Of a stretch of 64,000 nt of DNA, positions 52,497 to 61,942 are shown piece after piece. The position numbers and the translations under genes are program-made. How positions within the stretch are numbered: position 1 is the stretch's first letter; each line of letters begins with the position of its first letter. The DNA lies in the NCBI GenBank assembly GCA_945860295.1, contig CAMAQH010000001.1:62001-126000 (forward strand), read 5' to 3'. The notes beneath the pieces are model-generated. The model saw only the letters and a program-made list of their open reading frames with translations, was not told where the DNA came from and ran no database searches. This DNA comes from Prosthecobacter debontii. Its GTDB lineage: Bacteria; Verrucomicrobiota; Verrucomicrobiia; Verrucomicrobiales; Verrucomicrobiaceae.

Positions 52497-54173
52497 ATGA
52501 TTCGCCCACTTCTGATCCTGCAATTGATCCTGTGCTTGAGCCTCGCGACCGCTCATGCTGAAGAGTCGGGCTTCCCCAAATTTGCCGCAGCCACAGTTCA
52601 ACCGCTGGCCACGGATGCCGCAACCAATGCAGTCAGACGTGGCGGTAATGCGGTGGATGCTGCCGTGGCCGCAGGATTGACCCTGGGCGTAGTGGATGGC
52701 CATAACTCAGGCATCGGTGGAGGTTGCTTTCTCGTGATCCGAGCCGCAGATGGAACGATCACCTGCATCGACGGACGTGAGATGGCTCCTGCGAAAGCCA
52801 GTCGAGATATGTATGTGATCGGTGGCAAACTCGATAATGAAGCGAGTAAGACTGGTGCGTTGGCCTCGGGCATTCCCGGCGCTTTGCGAGCTTATGACCT
52901 AGCTTTGAAAAAGCATGGCAAACTGAAGCTCGCTGATTTACTGCTGCCAGCCGCAGAGATCGCCGAGAAAGGCTTCATCATTGACGAAGTGTATGCGCGG
53001 AAGCTCGCAGCCACGGCAGATAAACTGAAACTCTTCCCTGCGACAGCCATGATCTTTTTTAAAGCTGACGGCACGCCGCTGAAGAAGGCTGATCTTCTGG
53101 TGCAGAAGGATCTGGCGAAAACGTATCGCGCTATCGCCAAGCATGGGCTCGACTGGTTTTACGGTGGCGAATACGCGCAAAAGGTGGAAAACTGGATGAA
53201 GAAGAACGGTGGCATCTCTACCGCCGCAGACTTTGCTAATTACAAAGCCATCGAGCGTGAGCCAGTGCGTGGGAAGTATCGCGGTTACGACATCGTGGCT
53301 ATGTCGCCGCCGAGCAGCGGTGGTGTGCATGTGGCGCAGATTCTTGGCATCATGGAGCATTTTCCGATCCGGCACTTCCGCGCCAGCAGTCGTGTGCATG
53401 TCATCACTGAGGCCATGAAGCTGGCCTTTGCCGACCGTGCTTACTGGCTGGGTGATCCTGATTTTGTTAAAGTGCCACGCGGCCTCATCGATCCCGTGTA
53501 TGCGAAAGAACTCGCGGCAAGGATTAACCTCGATCATACGACGCCCGTGCCTGCTCACGGCACGCCACCCCATTGGGACGGTGACATCTTCGGCAAGCAC
53601 ACCACGCATCTCAGCACAGCCGATGTGGACGGGAACTGGGTGGCACTGAATCAGACGATCAACACCGCCTTTGGCAGCAAGGTCATCATCCCCGGAACCG
53701 GCGTGCTGCTCAATGATGAGATGGATGACTTCGCTGTCCAGCCGGGTGTGCCAAATGCCTTTAAACTTATCGGTGCTGAGGCCAATAGCATCGCTCCGGG
53801 CAAGCGCCCGCTTTCTAGCATGAGTCCGACACTCGTGTTTAAGGACGGCCAGCCGATACTCACGGTCGGTGCGGCTGGTGGGCCGACGATCATCACGCAG
53901 ACATTACTCTTGATTTCCAATATGATCGACCAAGGCATGGCTCCAAACGAAGCGCTGAAGCAGCCGCGCTTTCATCAGCAATGGACGCCTGACGAACTCA
54001 AAATTGAGATGACTTTTGATGCTGAAACACTCCAGCGAGTCGAGGCCTTTGGTCACAAACTTGAAAAGTCCTCAGGCTTCGGAGCCTGCCAATGCGTGAT
54101 GTGGGATGCGCGGCGGAAACTCTTGGTGCCAGCCCATGATCCACGTGTGCCTGGTAAGGCAGATGGAATGTAA
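52497..54173 (+). CDS. ggt: gamma-glutamyltransferase
   Basis: About 558 residues with a signal peptide (MIRPLLILQLILCLSLATAHA). The proenzyme is of the Ntn-hydrolase type: large-subunit start VDAAVAAGLTLGVVDGHNSG and RTGALASG-like AIPGALRAY region, and the self-cleavage/nucleophile Thr in KHTTHLSTADVDGN near residue 370, followed by GSKVIIPGTGVLLNDEMDDF. It cleaves glutathione and gamma-glutamyl compounds in the periplasm. Length and order are standard. The next gene starts 40 bases after the stop and may be cotranscribed. Confidence 0.92.
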   Translation: MIRPLLILQLILCLSLATAHAEESGFPKFAAATVQPLATDAATNAVRRGGNAVDAAVAAGLTLGVVDGHNSGIGGGCFLVIRAADGTITCIDGREMAPAKASRDMYVIGGKLDNEASKTGALASGIPGALRAYDLALKKHGKLKLADLLLPAAEIAEKGFIIDEVYARKLAATADKLKLFPATAMIFFKADGTPLKKADLLVQKDLAKTYRAIAKHGLDWFYGGEYAQKVENWMKKNGGISTAADFANYKAIEREPVRGKYRGYDIVAMSPPSSGGVHVAQILGIMEHFPIRHFRASSRVHVITEAMKLAFADRAYWLGDPDFVKVPRGLIDPVYAKELAARINLDHTTPVPAHGTPPHWDGDIFGKHTTHLSTADVDGNWVALNQTINTAFGSKVIIPGTGVLLNDEMDDFAVQPGVPNAFKLIGAEANSIAPGKRPLSSMSPTLVFKDGQPILTVGAAGGPTIITQTLLLISNMIDQGMAPNEALKQPRFHQQWTPDELKIEMTFDAETLQRVEAFGHKLEKSSGFGACQCVMWDARRKLLVPAHDPRVPGKADGM

Positions 54174-54212
54174 TCCAATTTTTTAGTTCGCCAGATCGTC
54201 GTTCACATCAGC

Positions 54213-55961
54213 ATGTTATTCGCTAAGCCTCTTCTCCCTGTTCTCCTGGTTCTTTTTCTCGTTGCCGTGGCGACACTACGGAGATCTGACCGATCCGTCC
54301 CATCCGGTGCATGTGCTCTGGCTAGACTTGGCTATGGTTTAGCCAAGCTCTGCTTGCTGCTTCTGCCCCTGGAGTGGATGCAGCATTTGTATGCGAATGC
54401 CGAGCCGCTCGCGGTTAGCTCCAAGGCGGTCTGGCTCACTTCGCTGACACTGACTTGCCAGATGTATCTTGCCTTCTCAGGCGTCGGAGATGTTTGCATC
54501 GCTATCGCTCAGCTTCGTGGGAAAGCGGTGCGTGAGTTCTGCGATGCGCCCTATCGTGCGGGCGGCTTCATTGGCCTCTGGCAGCGGTTGCATCTTGGAC
54601 TCACACGCTGTGGCAAAACGGTGTGTGTGACGTTGTTGCCGACTCTCTTACTAGTCGCTGGCGTGGCCGCTTTGTGGCGTGGTTGGTCACTGGCAATTCT
54701 TCTTTGGCTGCTCGTGCAGGTGCTACTCATTGTGCTAGAAAGCTGGCGTGGCAAAAGTTTGTTTGCGCCACTGCCACAGCCTTTGCGGGTGATCTTGGTC
54801 ATGCTGGTGATCATCATCACCAATGTGCTGCTCGTGACACCTGATCTGAGGCTCGCACTCGATCGTCTTTGGCTGATGTTTAGTGCTGCTAAGCCGACGT
54901 TGTATTCGCTGATGCTCGACAAGCGTTTGGCCAGTAACTGGCAGCAATCCATGCTAAGTATTGCCGTGCTGGTCAGTGTGGGTTTGCCGCCGCTTGGCTG
55001 GGTTCTTCAGCAATCGAACAAGATATGGCAGGTCATCGGTATCTTACTGCTGCCAGTGTCTTTGCTCATGGCTCTGCGTGAAAGCTGGAAGCTGTCAGCC
55101 ACGATCCAAATGATCACGCAACGTCCGGTGATAGAGCTCTTTGGTGAAGGCAATTCGCGAGTCTATCACGGCTATGAAGGCTGGTTGTTTTCTCAGTCGG
55201 AGCTGGATCGCCTTACACTCAAACGAGTGAACCCAAGCGCTACTAAGTCACTGGTGATGCTGGCAGAAAAATTAAAAGCCACTGGTGTGCCGCTATTCGT
55301 GATCGCCATGCCGACCAAAGCAGCGCTTTATCCAGCGAATATTCTGAGTGCTGAATATAATAACCCAGTGCAGCCGCCTGGCCAAAAAGCCAAGCTGGAG
55401 CAACTGCACACTGCGGGCATTGAGGTGTTGGACCCGTCCCAGGTTCTGTGGGATCGACTCATCCGCGCTGAGGCCTATTACCAGAATGACAGTCACTGGA
55501 CGCCCGAAACGATGAAGGAGGTAGCGCTTCTCGCGGCGAAGCAGATTCGCAAAAAATGGCCAGCGCTGCATCAAACCGACACGCCCCTGATCAATGCCAC
55601 CATTTTGGATCGCACGGATGTCGGTGATCTCGCGAGAGTGCTGCTGCCGCTGAGTGAAAGTTGGTTCGGCACAGAGTTCGCCCAGCTTGTGTCGATTCGC
55701 GGTTTGGAAGGTGATCTAAAATCTCCCATACTACTCGTCGGTGGCGAGTTATTGCGAGTCTATGAAGATGCCGACTCAAGCTTTGGCAATGCCAATGGTC
55801 AGTCTCAGGACGCAGGCTTCGCCACACAATTAGCCGCACTGCTTGGTCGGGCATTGCATGTGCAAAGGGCCGATGTAACCAAGATCACTGCGGCCGAGTT
55901 CGCCGAGTCGGCAGGCAAGAAGAAGCTGGTGATCTTCCTGCTGCCTGCGGATGCGCTTTGA
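54213..55961 (+). CDS. fusion of a C-terminal half-MBOAT domain and an AlgJ/AlgX-like SGNH domain
   Basis: 582 residues. The first 300 are membrane-embedded and align with the second half of MBOAT O-acyltransferases (AlgI/PatA type): LTCQMYLAFSGVGDVCIAIA matches the YxxQIYFDFSGYSD core, FIGLWQRLHLGL matches EFWRRWHISL, and LWRGWSLAILLWLLVQVLL matches LWHGxSWxFVLWGLxHGLL. TNVLLVTPDLRLALDRLWLMF fits the C-terminal part. The first MBOAT half is missing, and the catalytic His of LWHG is Arg (residue 156). Residues 310-582 look like AlgJ/AlgX SGNH-type acetyltransferases, with YHGYEGWLFSQSE, VIAMPTKAALYP, YYQNDSHWTPETMK (in place of DTHW) and a late GGELLRVY. Probably a polysaccharide acetylation protein; the acyl donor step must come from elsewhere. 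Confidence 0.72.
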   Translation: MLFAKPLLPVLLVLFLVAVATLRRSDRSVPSGACALARLGYGLAKLCLLLLPLEWMQHLYANAEPLAVSSKAVWLTSLTLTCQMYLAFSGVGDVCIAIAQLRGKAVREFCDAPYRAGGFIGLWQRLHLGLTRCGKTVCVTLLPTLLLVAGVAALWRGWSLAILLWLLVQVLLIVLESWRGKSLFAPLPQPLRVILVMLVIIITNVLLVTPDLRLALDRLWLMFSAAKPTLYSLMLDKRLASNWQQSMLSIAVLVSVGLPPLGWVLQQSNKIWQVIGILLLPVSLLMALRESWKLSATIQMITQRPVIELFGEGNSRVYHGYEGWLFSQSELDRLTLKRVNPSATKSLVMLAEKLKATGVPLFVIAMPTKAALYPANILSAEYNNPVQPPGQKAKLEQLHTAGIEVLDPSQVLWDRLIRAEAYYQNDSHWTPETMKEVALLAAKQIRKKWPALHQTDTPLINATILDRTDVGDLARVLLPLSESWFGTEFAQLVSIRGLEGDLKSPILLVGGELLRVYEDADSSFGNANGQSQDAGFATQLAALLGRALHVQRADVTKITAAEFAESAGKKKLVIFLLPADAL

Positions 55962-55968
55962 CCGCTCT

Positions 55969-57843
55969 TTAGCAGCTCGTTTTACTCGGCAGATCGACGA
56001 GCATTTGGGCATTACTCGGGTAGCGTTCCATGAGTTGCAGGACGCGCTGGATGGCGTCGATGGGCTTGTGGCCGGCTAGACCGCGACGCAGCATGTGGAT
56101 CTTGTCGAGTTGAAAGGACTGCAGGAGCAGTTCTTCACGGCGTGTGCCCGATTTAAAGATGTTCACGGCGGGGTAATAGAACTGCTCGGCGATCTTGCGA
56201 TCGAGCACGAGTTCCAGATTGCCGGTGCCTTTGAACTCCTGGAAAATGAGATCATCCATTCGGCTGCCGGTTTCGACCAGCGCCGTGGCGAGAACGGTGA
56301 GGCTGCCTGCTCCACGAGTATTACGAGCAGCAGCAAAAAGTCGGCGAGGGATCTCCATAGCACCCACCCCCATACCGCCGCTCATGGTGGCTCCACCTTG
56401 CTTGGCGTTATTGAAGGCACGGGCGAGGCGGGTGATGGAATCCATCAGAATAAAGACGTGCTCACCGCATTCGACGAGGCGCTTAGCGCGCTCGACAGCA
56501 AAGGCGGCGATGCGTGTGTGGCTGCGGATGTCCTGATCGTTCGAACTGGCGTAGATTTCAGCCTGTGGGAGGATACGCTTGAACTCGGTGACTTCTTCGG
56601 GGCGCTCGTCGACCAGCAGGATCATGAGATGCATGGTCGGGTGGTTTTCCACGACGGCTTCGGCAATGTGCTGAAGCAACGTGGTCTTACCTGCACGAGG
56701 CGGGGCGACGATGAGTCCACGCTGACCACGGCCGACGGGAGTGAACATGTCGATCACGCGTGTGGTGAAGCGGTCTTTGCGTGTTTCGAGCTGGATCTTT
56801 TTATTGGGATTGATGGCTTTCAGCTCTTCAAAGAGTGGCATGTCACGCATGGCCTCTGGGGCTCGGCCATTCACTTCAGCGATGCTGGTGACCTGTGGCC
56901 CACGCGGACCTTTCTGGGCGATGCCCTTCATGTACATGCCTTCACGCAGACCGTATTGTCGGATGAAGTCTCCGGAGACAAAGGCGTCATTCGGATGTTG
57001 CACATACATGCGCTCGCGCTGGCGTAGGAAGCCATAGCCTTTGGGGGTCATTTCGAGAACACCATCGGCAGGCTCAGGTGGTCCGAGCGGTGCTTCAGGC
57101 AGGCGGGGACGATCATCCTCGTTGTTGCTATAATGGTTATTCCGCTGCTGTGAATTCTGCGAATGCTGGGAGCCGCCGCGTGAAGAACCACGTTCTTCGT
57201 TGTTGCCGCCTTGGCCCTCTGATGGTGGTGGGCCTTTGCCTTCCTGAGCAAGTCGTCGTGCGATCTTTTCCTGACGGAAGCGTTCACGGCGCTCTTTCCA
57301 ACGCTCAAATTTGGTTTTACGGCGTTCCTGCGAAGCGCCTTCACCCTGTGGATTGCCATCGCCTCTGGGAGCCTGATAATTGGGCTGCGGCTGTGCTGGC
57401 GCTGGTGCAGGTTCGGAGGCCACGACTGACTCGATGACTGGCTCGGGGGTCGCGATCACGGCTGGGACTGCGGCGATGATCACAGGAGGAGCGACTGGTT
57501 CAGAGGCTGGCGCAGGTACGTGCGTCTCAGCTTTCCTTGTCTGCATTTGCACGAGGATCGCGGCAGCTTTTTTTCGGACGGCAGATGTGCGAGTGGGCTT
57601 CGTGACGGGAGCTTCCTCAATGACGATAGGCGCGGCAGCTTTTTTAGCAGCGGGCTTTTTTGCGGCAGCTTTTTTGGCTGTTGCTTTGACGGCGATGGGT
57701 ACAGCGATGACTACGGCCTTCTTGGTGGCAGTTTTTTTAGCTGGAGCTTTTTTGGCGGCAGCTTTCTTGGCCACCACTTTTTTGGCGGCAGTTTTCTTTT
57801 TGGGCTTTGCCGGTTGGTCGTCTAAAGGGAGTTTGTCGCTCAT
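55969..57843 (-). CDS. rho: transcription termination factor Rho with a long basic N-terminal extension
   Basis: 624 residues, about 200 more than E. coli Rho. Residues 258-624 are the canonical core: RNA-binding cold-shock-like GVLEMTPKGYGFLRQRERMY, Walker A APPRAGKTTLL near 380, and LLVDERPEEVTEFK with the R-loop/Q-loop segments after it. Residues 12-70 are lysine/alanine-rich repeats (KKAAAKKAPAKKTATKKA) like histone H1 tails, then a Pro/Ala/Val linker and an Arg/Gln/Asn/Gly-rich part (RRKTKFERWKERRERFRQ) to about 250. Long N-terminal inserts in Rho are known in other phyla and may aid RNA binding or condensation. YebC lies upstream. Confidence 0.93.
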   Translation of the reverse strand: MSDKLPLDDQPAKPKKKTAAKKVVAKKAAAKKAPAKKTATKKAVVIAVPIAVKATAKKAAAKKPAAKKAAAPIVIEEAPVTKPTRTSAVRKKAAAILVQMQTRKAETHVPAPASEPVAPPVIIAAVPAVIATPEPVIESVVASEPAPAPAQPQPNYQAPRGDGNPQGEGASQERRKTKFERWKERRERFRQEKIARRLAQEGKGPPPSEGQGGNNEERGSSRGGSQHSQNSQQRNNHYSNNEDDRPRLPEAPLGPPEPADGVLEMTPKGYGFLRQRERMYVQHPNDAFVSGDFIRQYGLREGMYMKGIAQKGPRGPQVTSIAEVNGRAPEAMRDMPLFEELKAINPNKKIQLETRKDRFTTRVIDMFTPVGRGQRGLIVAPPRAGKTTLLQHIAEAVVENHPTMHLMILLVDERPEEVTEFKRILPQAEIYASSNDQDIRSHTRIAAFAVERAKRLVECGEHVFILMDSITRLARAFNNAKQGGATMSGGMGVGAMEIPRRLFAAARNTRGAGSLTVLATALVETGSRMDDLIFQEFKGTGNLELVLDRKIAEQFYYPAVNIFKSGTRREELLLQSFQLDKIHMLRRGLAGHKPIDAIQRVLQLMERYPSNAQMLVDLPSKTSC

Positions 57844-57864
57844 GAGGGGTCAGGGAGAGGGTAT

Positions 57865-58614
57865 TCAGTAAAGGGAGTCGGCGATCTCGTCGGCGATCTC
57901 GAAGTTTGAATGCACGGTTTGGGTGTCGTCGTAGTCGTCGAGCAGGTCGTAGATTTTGATCACGGACTTGGCGACCTCGAGATCGGTTAGGGTGATCGAG
58001 GCGTTTGGCTGGTAAATGAGCTTTTGGGAGGTGGTGCTGACACCCTTTTCACGGAGCGCTCCGACGACTTGAAATAACTGGTCTGTGGTGCTGTAGATAA
58101 TCCAGTCATCACCGTCGTCTTGCACATCTTCGGCCCCGGCATCGAGCGCTAGTTCCATGGCGGCATCTTCAGTCAGGCCGCCTTTTTCCAAACGGATTTC
58201 GCCACGGCGGCTGAACTGATAAGCAACGCTGCCAATCTCGGCAAAGGTGCCGCCGTTCTTGGCAAGTAGCAGCCGCAGGTCGTTGGCGGCGCGGTTGCGA
58301 TTGTCGGTGACGACTTCAATCATAAAAGCGATGCCGCCTGGGCCATAGGCCTCATAGGTGATCTCTTCGATGGTTGTGCCGCCGAGTTCGCCGCTGCCTT
58401 TTTTGATGGCGCGTTCGATGTTGTCATTCGGAGCATTGGCATTGCGTGCCGCGAGAATGGCGGAGCGTAGGCGGGCATTGAGGTCGGGATTTGATCCGCC
58501 GTTCTTGGCGGCGATGGTGATCTCCTTGGCTAACTTGCTAAAGGCATTACCACGTTTCGCGTCCACCACAGCTTTGCCGCGCTTGATTTTGGACCATTTA
58601 TTATGTCCTGCCAT
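57865..58614 (-). CDS. YebC/PmpR family regulator (TACO1-like)
   Basis: About 249 residues with MAGHNKWSKIKRGKAVVDAK at the start, the best-known hallmark of the family, then RLRSAILAARNANAPNDNI and a three-domain order typical of YebC. YebC proteins act in ribosome rescue at polyproline stretches and/or as transcriptional regulators; current evidence favours a translational role for many. The ATG at 58614 fits the family start exactly, although the frame remains open to 58818. Rho is 22 bases downstream. Confidence 0.95.
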   Translation of the reverse strand: MAGHNKWSKIKRGKAVVDAKRGNAFSKLAKEITIAAKNGGSNPDLNARLRSAILAARNANAPNDNIERAIKKGSGELGGTTIEEITYEAYGPGGIAFMIEVVTDNRNRAANDLRLLLAKNGGTFAEIGSVAYQFSRRGEIRLEKGGLTEDAAMELALDAGAEDVQDDGDDWIIYSTTDQLFQVVGALREKGVSTTSQKLIYQPNASITLTDLEVAKSVIKIYDLLDDYDDTQTVHSNFEIADEIADSLY

Positions 58615-58922
58615 GTTGCTTGGGGGTTTAGAGAAAAGCTGGGATGAGCCGCTGCCTAAGCGGTGCTCCCTGAGCTGAAGTGGATGGGGATGTTGAAGGG
58701 GGGATAGCGGCATTGCCGCGGTCTCCGCTCGTTCCAAGCCGAAGCTTGTCGCAGGATGGGTTTCGTCAGCAAAAGATGCTTTCAAAACCGCAGCTCCAGT
58801 CACCGGAGCGGACACCAATGTTCACCTGATTGAGAGAACCAGGAACGCGCAGAGTGTGGGACAAGCGAGCGGCCTTGCAAGATGTTTTTTCACACCGTCC
58901 CTAGCGCTTGGCCCTCAGGCTA
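58615..58922. other. gene-free stretch between yebC-like and accD genes
   Basis: A roughly 310-base spacer before the YebC start on the minus strand. An open frame covers part of it but has no family-like content, and the true YebC start lies at its end. A GCTCC/GGAGC hairpin near 58790-58806 is the only structure I notice. It probably holds the promoter of the yebC-rho unit. Confidence 0.5.
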
Positions 58923-59759
58923 TCACGCTGCATTCACGGCATAGCGCAAAATGCTGGCTAGCTTGGTGCGCATATCTTTGCGCTCCACGATCATATCTAC
59001 CAGACCATGCAGCATCATGAACTCAGCGGTCTGAAATCCAGGTGGTAAATCAGCATGAGTCGTCTCTTTTACCACTCGTGGTCCGGCAAAGCCGATCATG
59101 CACTTCGGTTCAGCGATAATGACATCTCCGAGTGTGGCAAAGCTGGCCGTGACACCTCCCGTGGTCGGATGCGTGAGCACTGAAATGTAGGGCAGACGTG
59201 CGGCTGAATGACGTGCCAGAGCACCGCTCGTTTTCGCCATTTGCATGAGGCTGAGGATGCCTTCATGCATTCGCGCTCCACCCGAGGCGGAGAAAACGAT
59301 GACGGGCTTTCTTTCTGCCGTGGCGGTTTCGATGGCGCGGGTGATTTTTTCACCGACGACGCTGCCCATGGAGGCACCGAGAAAGCGGAAATCCATGACC
59401 GCGATCAGTGATGGAATGCCTTCGATGATACAGCGCCCTGTGACGACGGCCTCCTTCAGGCCTGTCTTGGCCTGGTAGGCCTTCACTTTATCGACATAGC
59501 CTTTGAATCCGAGTGCATCTACGGAGTCGAGTTGGAGGTCCATTTCCTCAAAGGTGCCCTCATCGACAAGACTCGCGATACGCTCGCCGCTGCTGATGGT
59601 GAAGTGGTAACCGCAACTCGTGCAGACACGCAGATTTTTGGCCAATGCCTGCTCGAAGAGACTTTCGGCACAGGACGGACATTTGGTCCATAGCCCCTCA
59701 GGCATGTCCTTCTTTTTTTCACCGAGTCCGTCAACGGAGCGTTTTTTGAAAAATCCCAT
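58923..59759 (-). CDS. accD: acetyl-CoA carboxylase carboxyltransferase subunit beta
   Basis: About 278 residues. The N-terminal four-Cys zinc ribbon is CPSCAESLFEQAL...CTSC near 25-50. The carboxyltransferase core follows, with RFLGASMGSVVGEKITRAIE, SASGGARMHEGILSLMQMAKTS and PTTGGVTASFA. It transfers the carboxyl group from biotin to acetyl-CoA with the AccA subunit in fatty-acid synthesis. The start is placed at ATG 59759, in front of GFFKKRSVDGLG. ComF lies upstream with a 128-base gap. Confidence 0.95.
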   Translation of the reverse strand: MGFFKKRSVDGLGEKKKDMPEGLWTKCPSCAESLFEQALAKNLRVCTSCGYHFTISSGERIASLVDEGTFEEMDLQLDSVDALGFKGYVDKVKAYQAKTGLKEAVVTGRCIIEGIPSLIAVMDFRFLGASMGSVVGEKITRAIETATAERKPVIVFSASGGARMHEGILSLMQMAKTSGALARHSAARLPYISVLTHPTTGGVTASFATLGDVIIAEPKCMIGFAGPRVVKETTHADLPPGFQTAEFMMLHGLVDMIVERKDMRTKLASILRYAVNAA

Positions 59760-59887
59760 GATGTCATATGTCTGCGTCCAGAACCGCAGGCTGTCCACCA
59801 TCTCCTCGGGTTGGCAGACCGCAGGAGTGCTGAGAACGCCCCAGCAGGGTTCAAACAGCCCAACCGACGCTGGACTTGGGATAAATT

Positions 59888-60694
59888 CTAGCCGCGTGCT
59901 GCGGTGATGACCACCACTTTTTCAGCCCCGGCCTGCCGTTTTAGCACCTTGGCGCATTCGTGGGCCGTGGCTCCAGTCGTCAGCACATCGTCCACCAGCA
60001 GGATTTTACGCCCGAGCAGATCTGGCCGGGGCCGCCATGGTAAAGCCAGCCGGAGGGCGAAAACGCCGCGCAGATTCTCCAACCTTTGCCGCCGCTGCAG
60101 CTTCGCTTGAGTCGAGGTGAGGCGTGTGCGCCGCAGCGCCTGCACCGCTGGGATGCCGGTTTCCTCAGCCAGCATCCGGCACAGTTCCCAGCTTTGATTG
60201 AACTCGCGCCGCATCTCCCGCAGAAAGTGCAGCGGCACAGGCACTAGCAACCACTGAGAGAGATCCTCACCGATGAGGCGCGGATCATTCAGAGCAGGTT
60301 TCAGAGTGTCTGCCAACACGCCACGCAGGGAGAGATCACGGCTGTATTTGAATTGGTGAATGAGTTCCCGAAGAACCCCACGCGCCTTAAAGGCTGAGAT
60401 AGCAAAATCGAAGGCCATGCGCCGCCCATCACAGTTTGAACAGCGGAACTCGCGAGTCATCGGGCCATCAAAAGACTCCCCGCACACCGAGCAATACGGC
60501 GGCTTGATCGGCTCCAAATCACCCAAGCAGACCTGGCACAGCCAAGCATCGATACCAGAACGTGGTGCGTGTTTTTCCAGTGTCACATCGCAAGCCGGAC
60601 AGAGGCGTGGGAAAACCGTATCGAGGACAAGCATCCCACCGCGCCGAAGTAACGGGGAGGTAATTAGGGACTCATGTGGACCGGGGTAGGCCAT
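59888..60694 (-). CDS. ComF-family amidophosphoribosyltransferase-like protein
   Basis: About 268 residues. Four Cys pairs near the start form zinc sites (LCPACDVTL, LCQVCLGDL, YCSVCGESF, RCSNCDGRR). The phosphoribosyltransferase part includes PVPLHFLREMRREFNQSWEL and the PRPP loop LLVDDVLTTGATAHECA near the end. ComF proteins in competent bacteria help single-stranded DNA uptake; in others they serve unclear nucleotide or DNA-related roles. The start could be 60694 or the downstream ATG at 60634, which begins MLVLDTVFPRLCPAC; the latter fits the family length better. Confidence 0.88.
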   Translation of the reverse strand: MAYPGPHESLITSPLLRRGGMLVLDTVFPRLCPACDVTLEKHAPRSGIDAWLCQVCLGDLEPIKPPYCSVCGESFDGPMTREFRCSNCDGRRMAFDFAISAFKARGVLRELIHQFKYSRDLSLRGVLADTLKPALNDPRLIGEDLSQWLLVPVPLHFLREMRREFNQSWELCRMLAEETGIPAVQALRRTRLTSTQAKLQRRQRLENLRGVFALRLALPWRPRPDLLGRKILLVDDVLTTGATAHECAKVLKRQAGAEKVVVITAARG

Positions 60695-60820
60695 GGTTAG
60701 AATTCTGGAGCCGTCCGTAGCGCACAGCAAGTCCGACACGATGTCAAATTCCGACGCCTTTGGTTTCCACAAGGCCGTGAATCCTTTGACAAATCATGCC
60801 GCATTGGCGCAGGGAACGAG

Positions 60821-61882
60821 ATGTCTCCTGAATCTCAGCCCACACGCCGAATCGAGCTCCTGCTCTTCGTTGACACGCTGCTACTTTATATTTTGAATGT
60901 AGTCGCCACGGATCATCGCGACCTCATCTGGGATGAGGGGCGTTACCACAAATATGCAGAGCACCTCACGCAGGGTTTCTACGTCACGCCAGAGAAGCCC
61001 GACATCATCAATGGTCCCGGTTACCCACTCGTAATGGCATCGATGATTGCCGCGGCCGTGCCGGTGATGGGGCAGCGCATGTTGAATACTCTATTCATGG
61101 CCTTCGCTGTCTGGTTCAGTTTCCGCGCAGTTCTACCGTATGCAGGCAGGCACTGGGCGCTGATCGTGGCTCTGATCACTGCACTGCATCCGAGTCTCGT
61201 CCGCGTCGGACCGTATCTCATGACGGAAGCGCTTGCTGTGTGCTGCATCGCAGGATTTGGCTGGGCCTTTAGCGCTGCACTGAGGGCTGAAAAGTGGCAC
61301 TGGAGTTTGATCCTTGCGGCTGGGGTTGCCTTTGGGTGGCTGACGCTGACACGGGTCTTTTTTGGCAATGTCATCATGGCGACCGTGGTGTTTTTGGTGC
61401 TACTGCTGATCGTCTGGAAAAGCCAGCGCGGTAAGCTGCTGCGAGCACTGGCTGTGATGGCGGCGTCTTTTACCATCTGTGTGCCTTGGCTAGCTTTCAC
61501 CAAAGCGCAGACGGGTGATCTCCTTTGCTGGTCCACAAATTCGAGTGAGTTACTCTACTGGGCGACGAGCACTCATGAAGGCGAAAATGGGCACTGGTTC
61601 TCCGAAGATGACTCTTTAAATAAAAAGGAACTCATCGTTGTGACCTTTATTGCCGTGAATGGACCCATTATACTGATGGCTTTCGTCACCTTCGTCATTG
61701 GTTTCAGAAGCAGCCGCCATGTGCCGATCGAGATCGCTCTCCTGGCACTCATGATCCTCATATATAAGGGCGGCAGCAGCCTAGCTCCGTGTCTGCCACT
61801 TTACTCCGTCGTCATCTGGCCCTGGTTAGGACTGTGCATCGCAGCGGTGTTGTCTAAGCATCTGCGAGTCAGTTTGGCGTGA
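60821..61882 (+). CDS. GT-C-type membrane glycosyltransferase (ArnT/PMT-like)
   Basis: 353 residues with about nine hydrophobic segments. The first outside loop has the GT-C Asp-Glu motif IWDEGRYHKYAEHLTQGFYV near 37. Its PPxYP-like continuation is NGPGYPLVMASM. The rest of the membrane part includes MTEALAVCCIAGFGWAFS and LTRVFFGNVIMATVVF. Such enzymes take sugars from lipid-linked donors at the periplasmic face of the inner membrane. It is shorter than ArnT (about 550), lacking a C-terminal periplasmic domain. The substrate is unknown. Confidence 0.8.
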   Translation: MSPESQPTRRIELLLFVDTLLLYILNVVATDHRDLIWDEGRYHKYAEHLTQGFYVTPEKPDIINGPGYPLVMASMIAAAVPVMGQRMLNTLFMAFAVWFSFRAVLPYAGRHWALIVALITALHPSLVRVGPYLMTEALAVCCIAGFGWAFSAALRAEKWHWSLILAAGVAFGWLTLTRVFFGNVIMATVVFLVLLLIVWKSQRGKLLRALAVMAASFTICVPWLAFTKAQTGDLLCWSTNSSELLYWATSTHEGENGHWFSEDDSLNKKELIVVTFIAVNGPIILMAFVTFVIGFRSSRHVPIEIALLALMILIYKGGSSLAPCLPLYSVVIWPWLGLCIAAVLSKHLRVSLA

Positions 61883-61942
61883 ACTACTATTGCACAGTGG
61901 TTGCGGAATAGCTTGAGAGGGCCTAGGCACAGCTTTGACATC

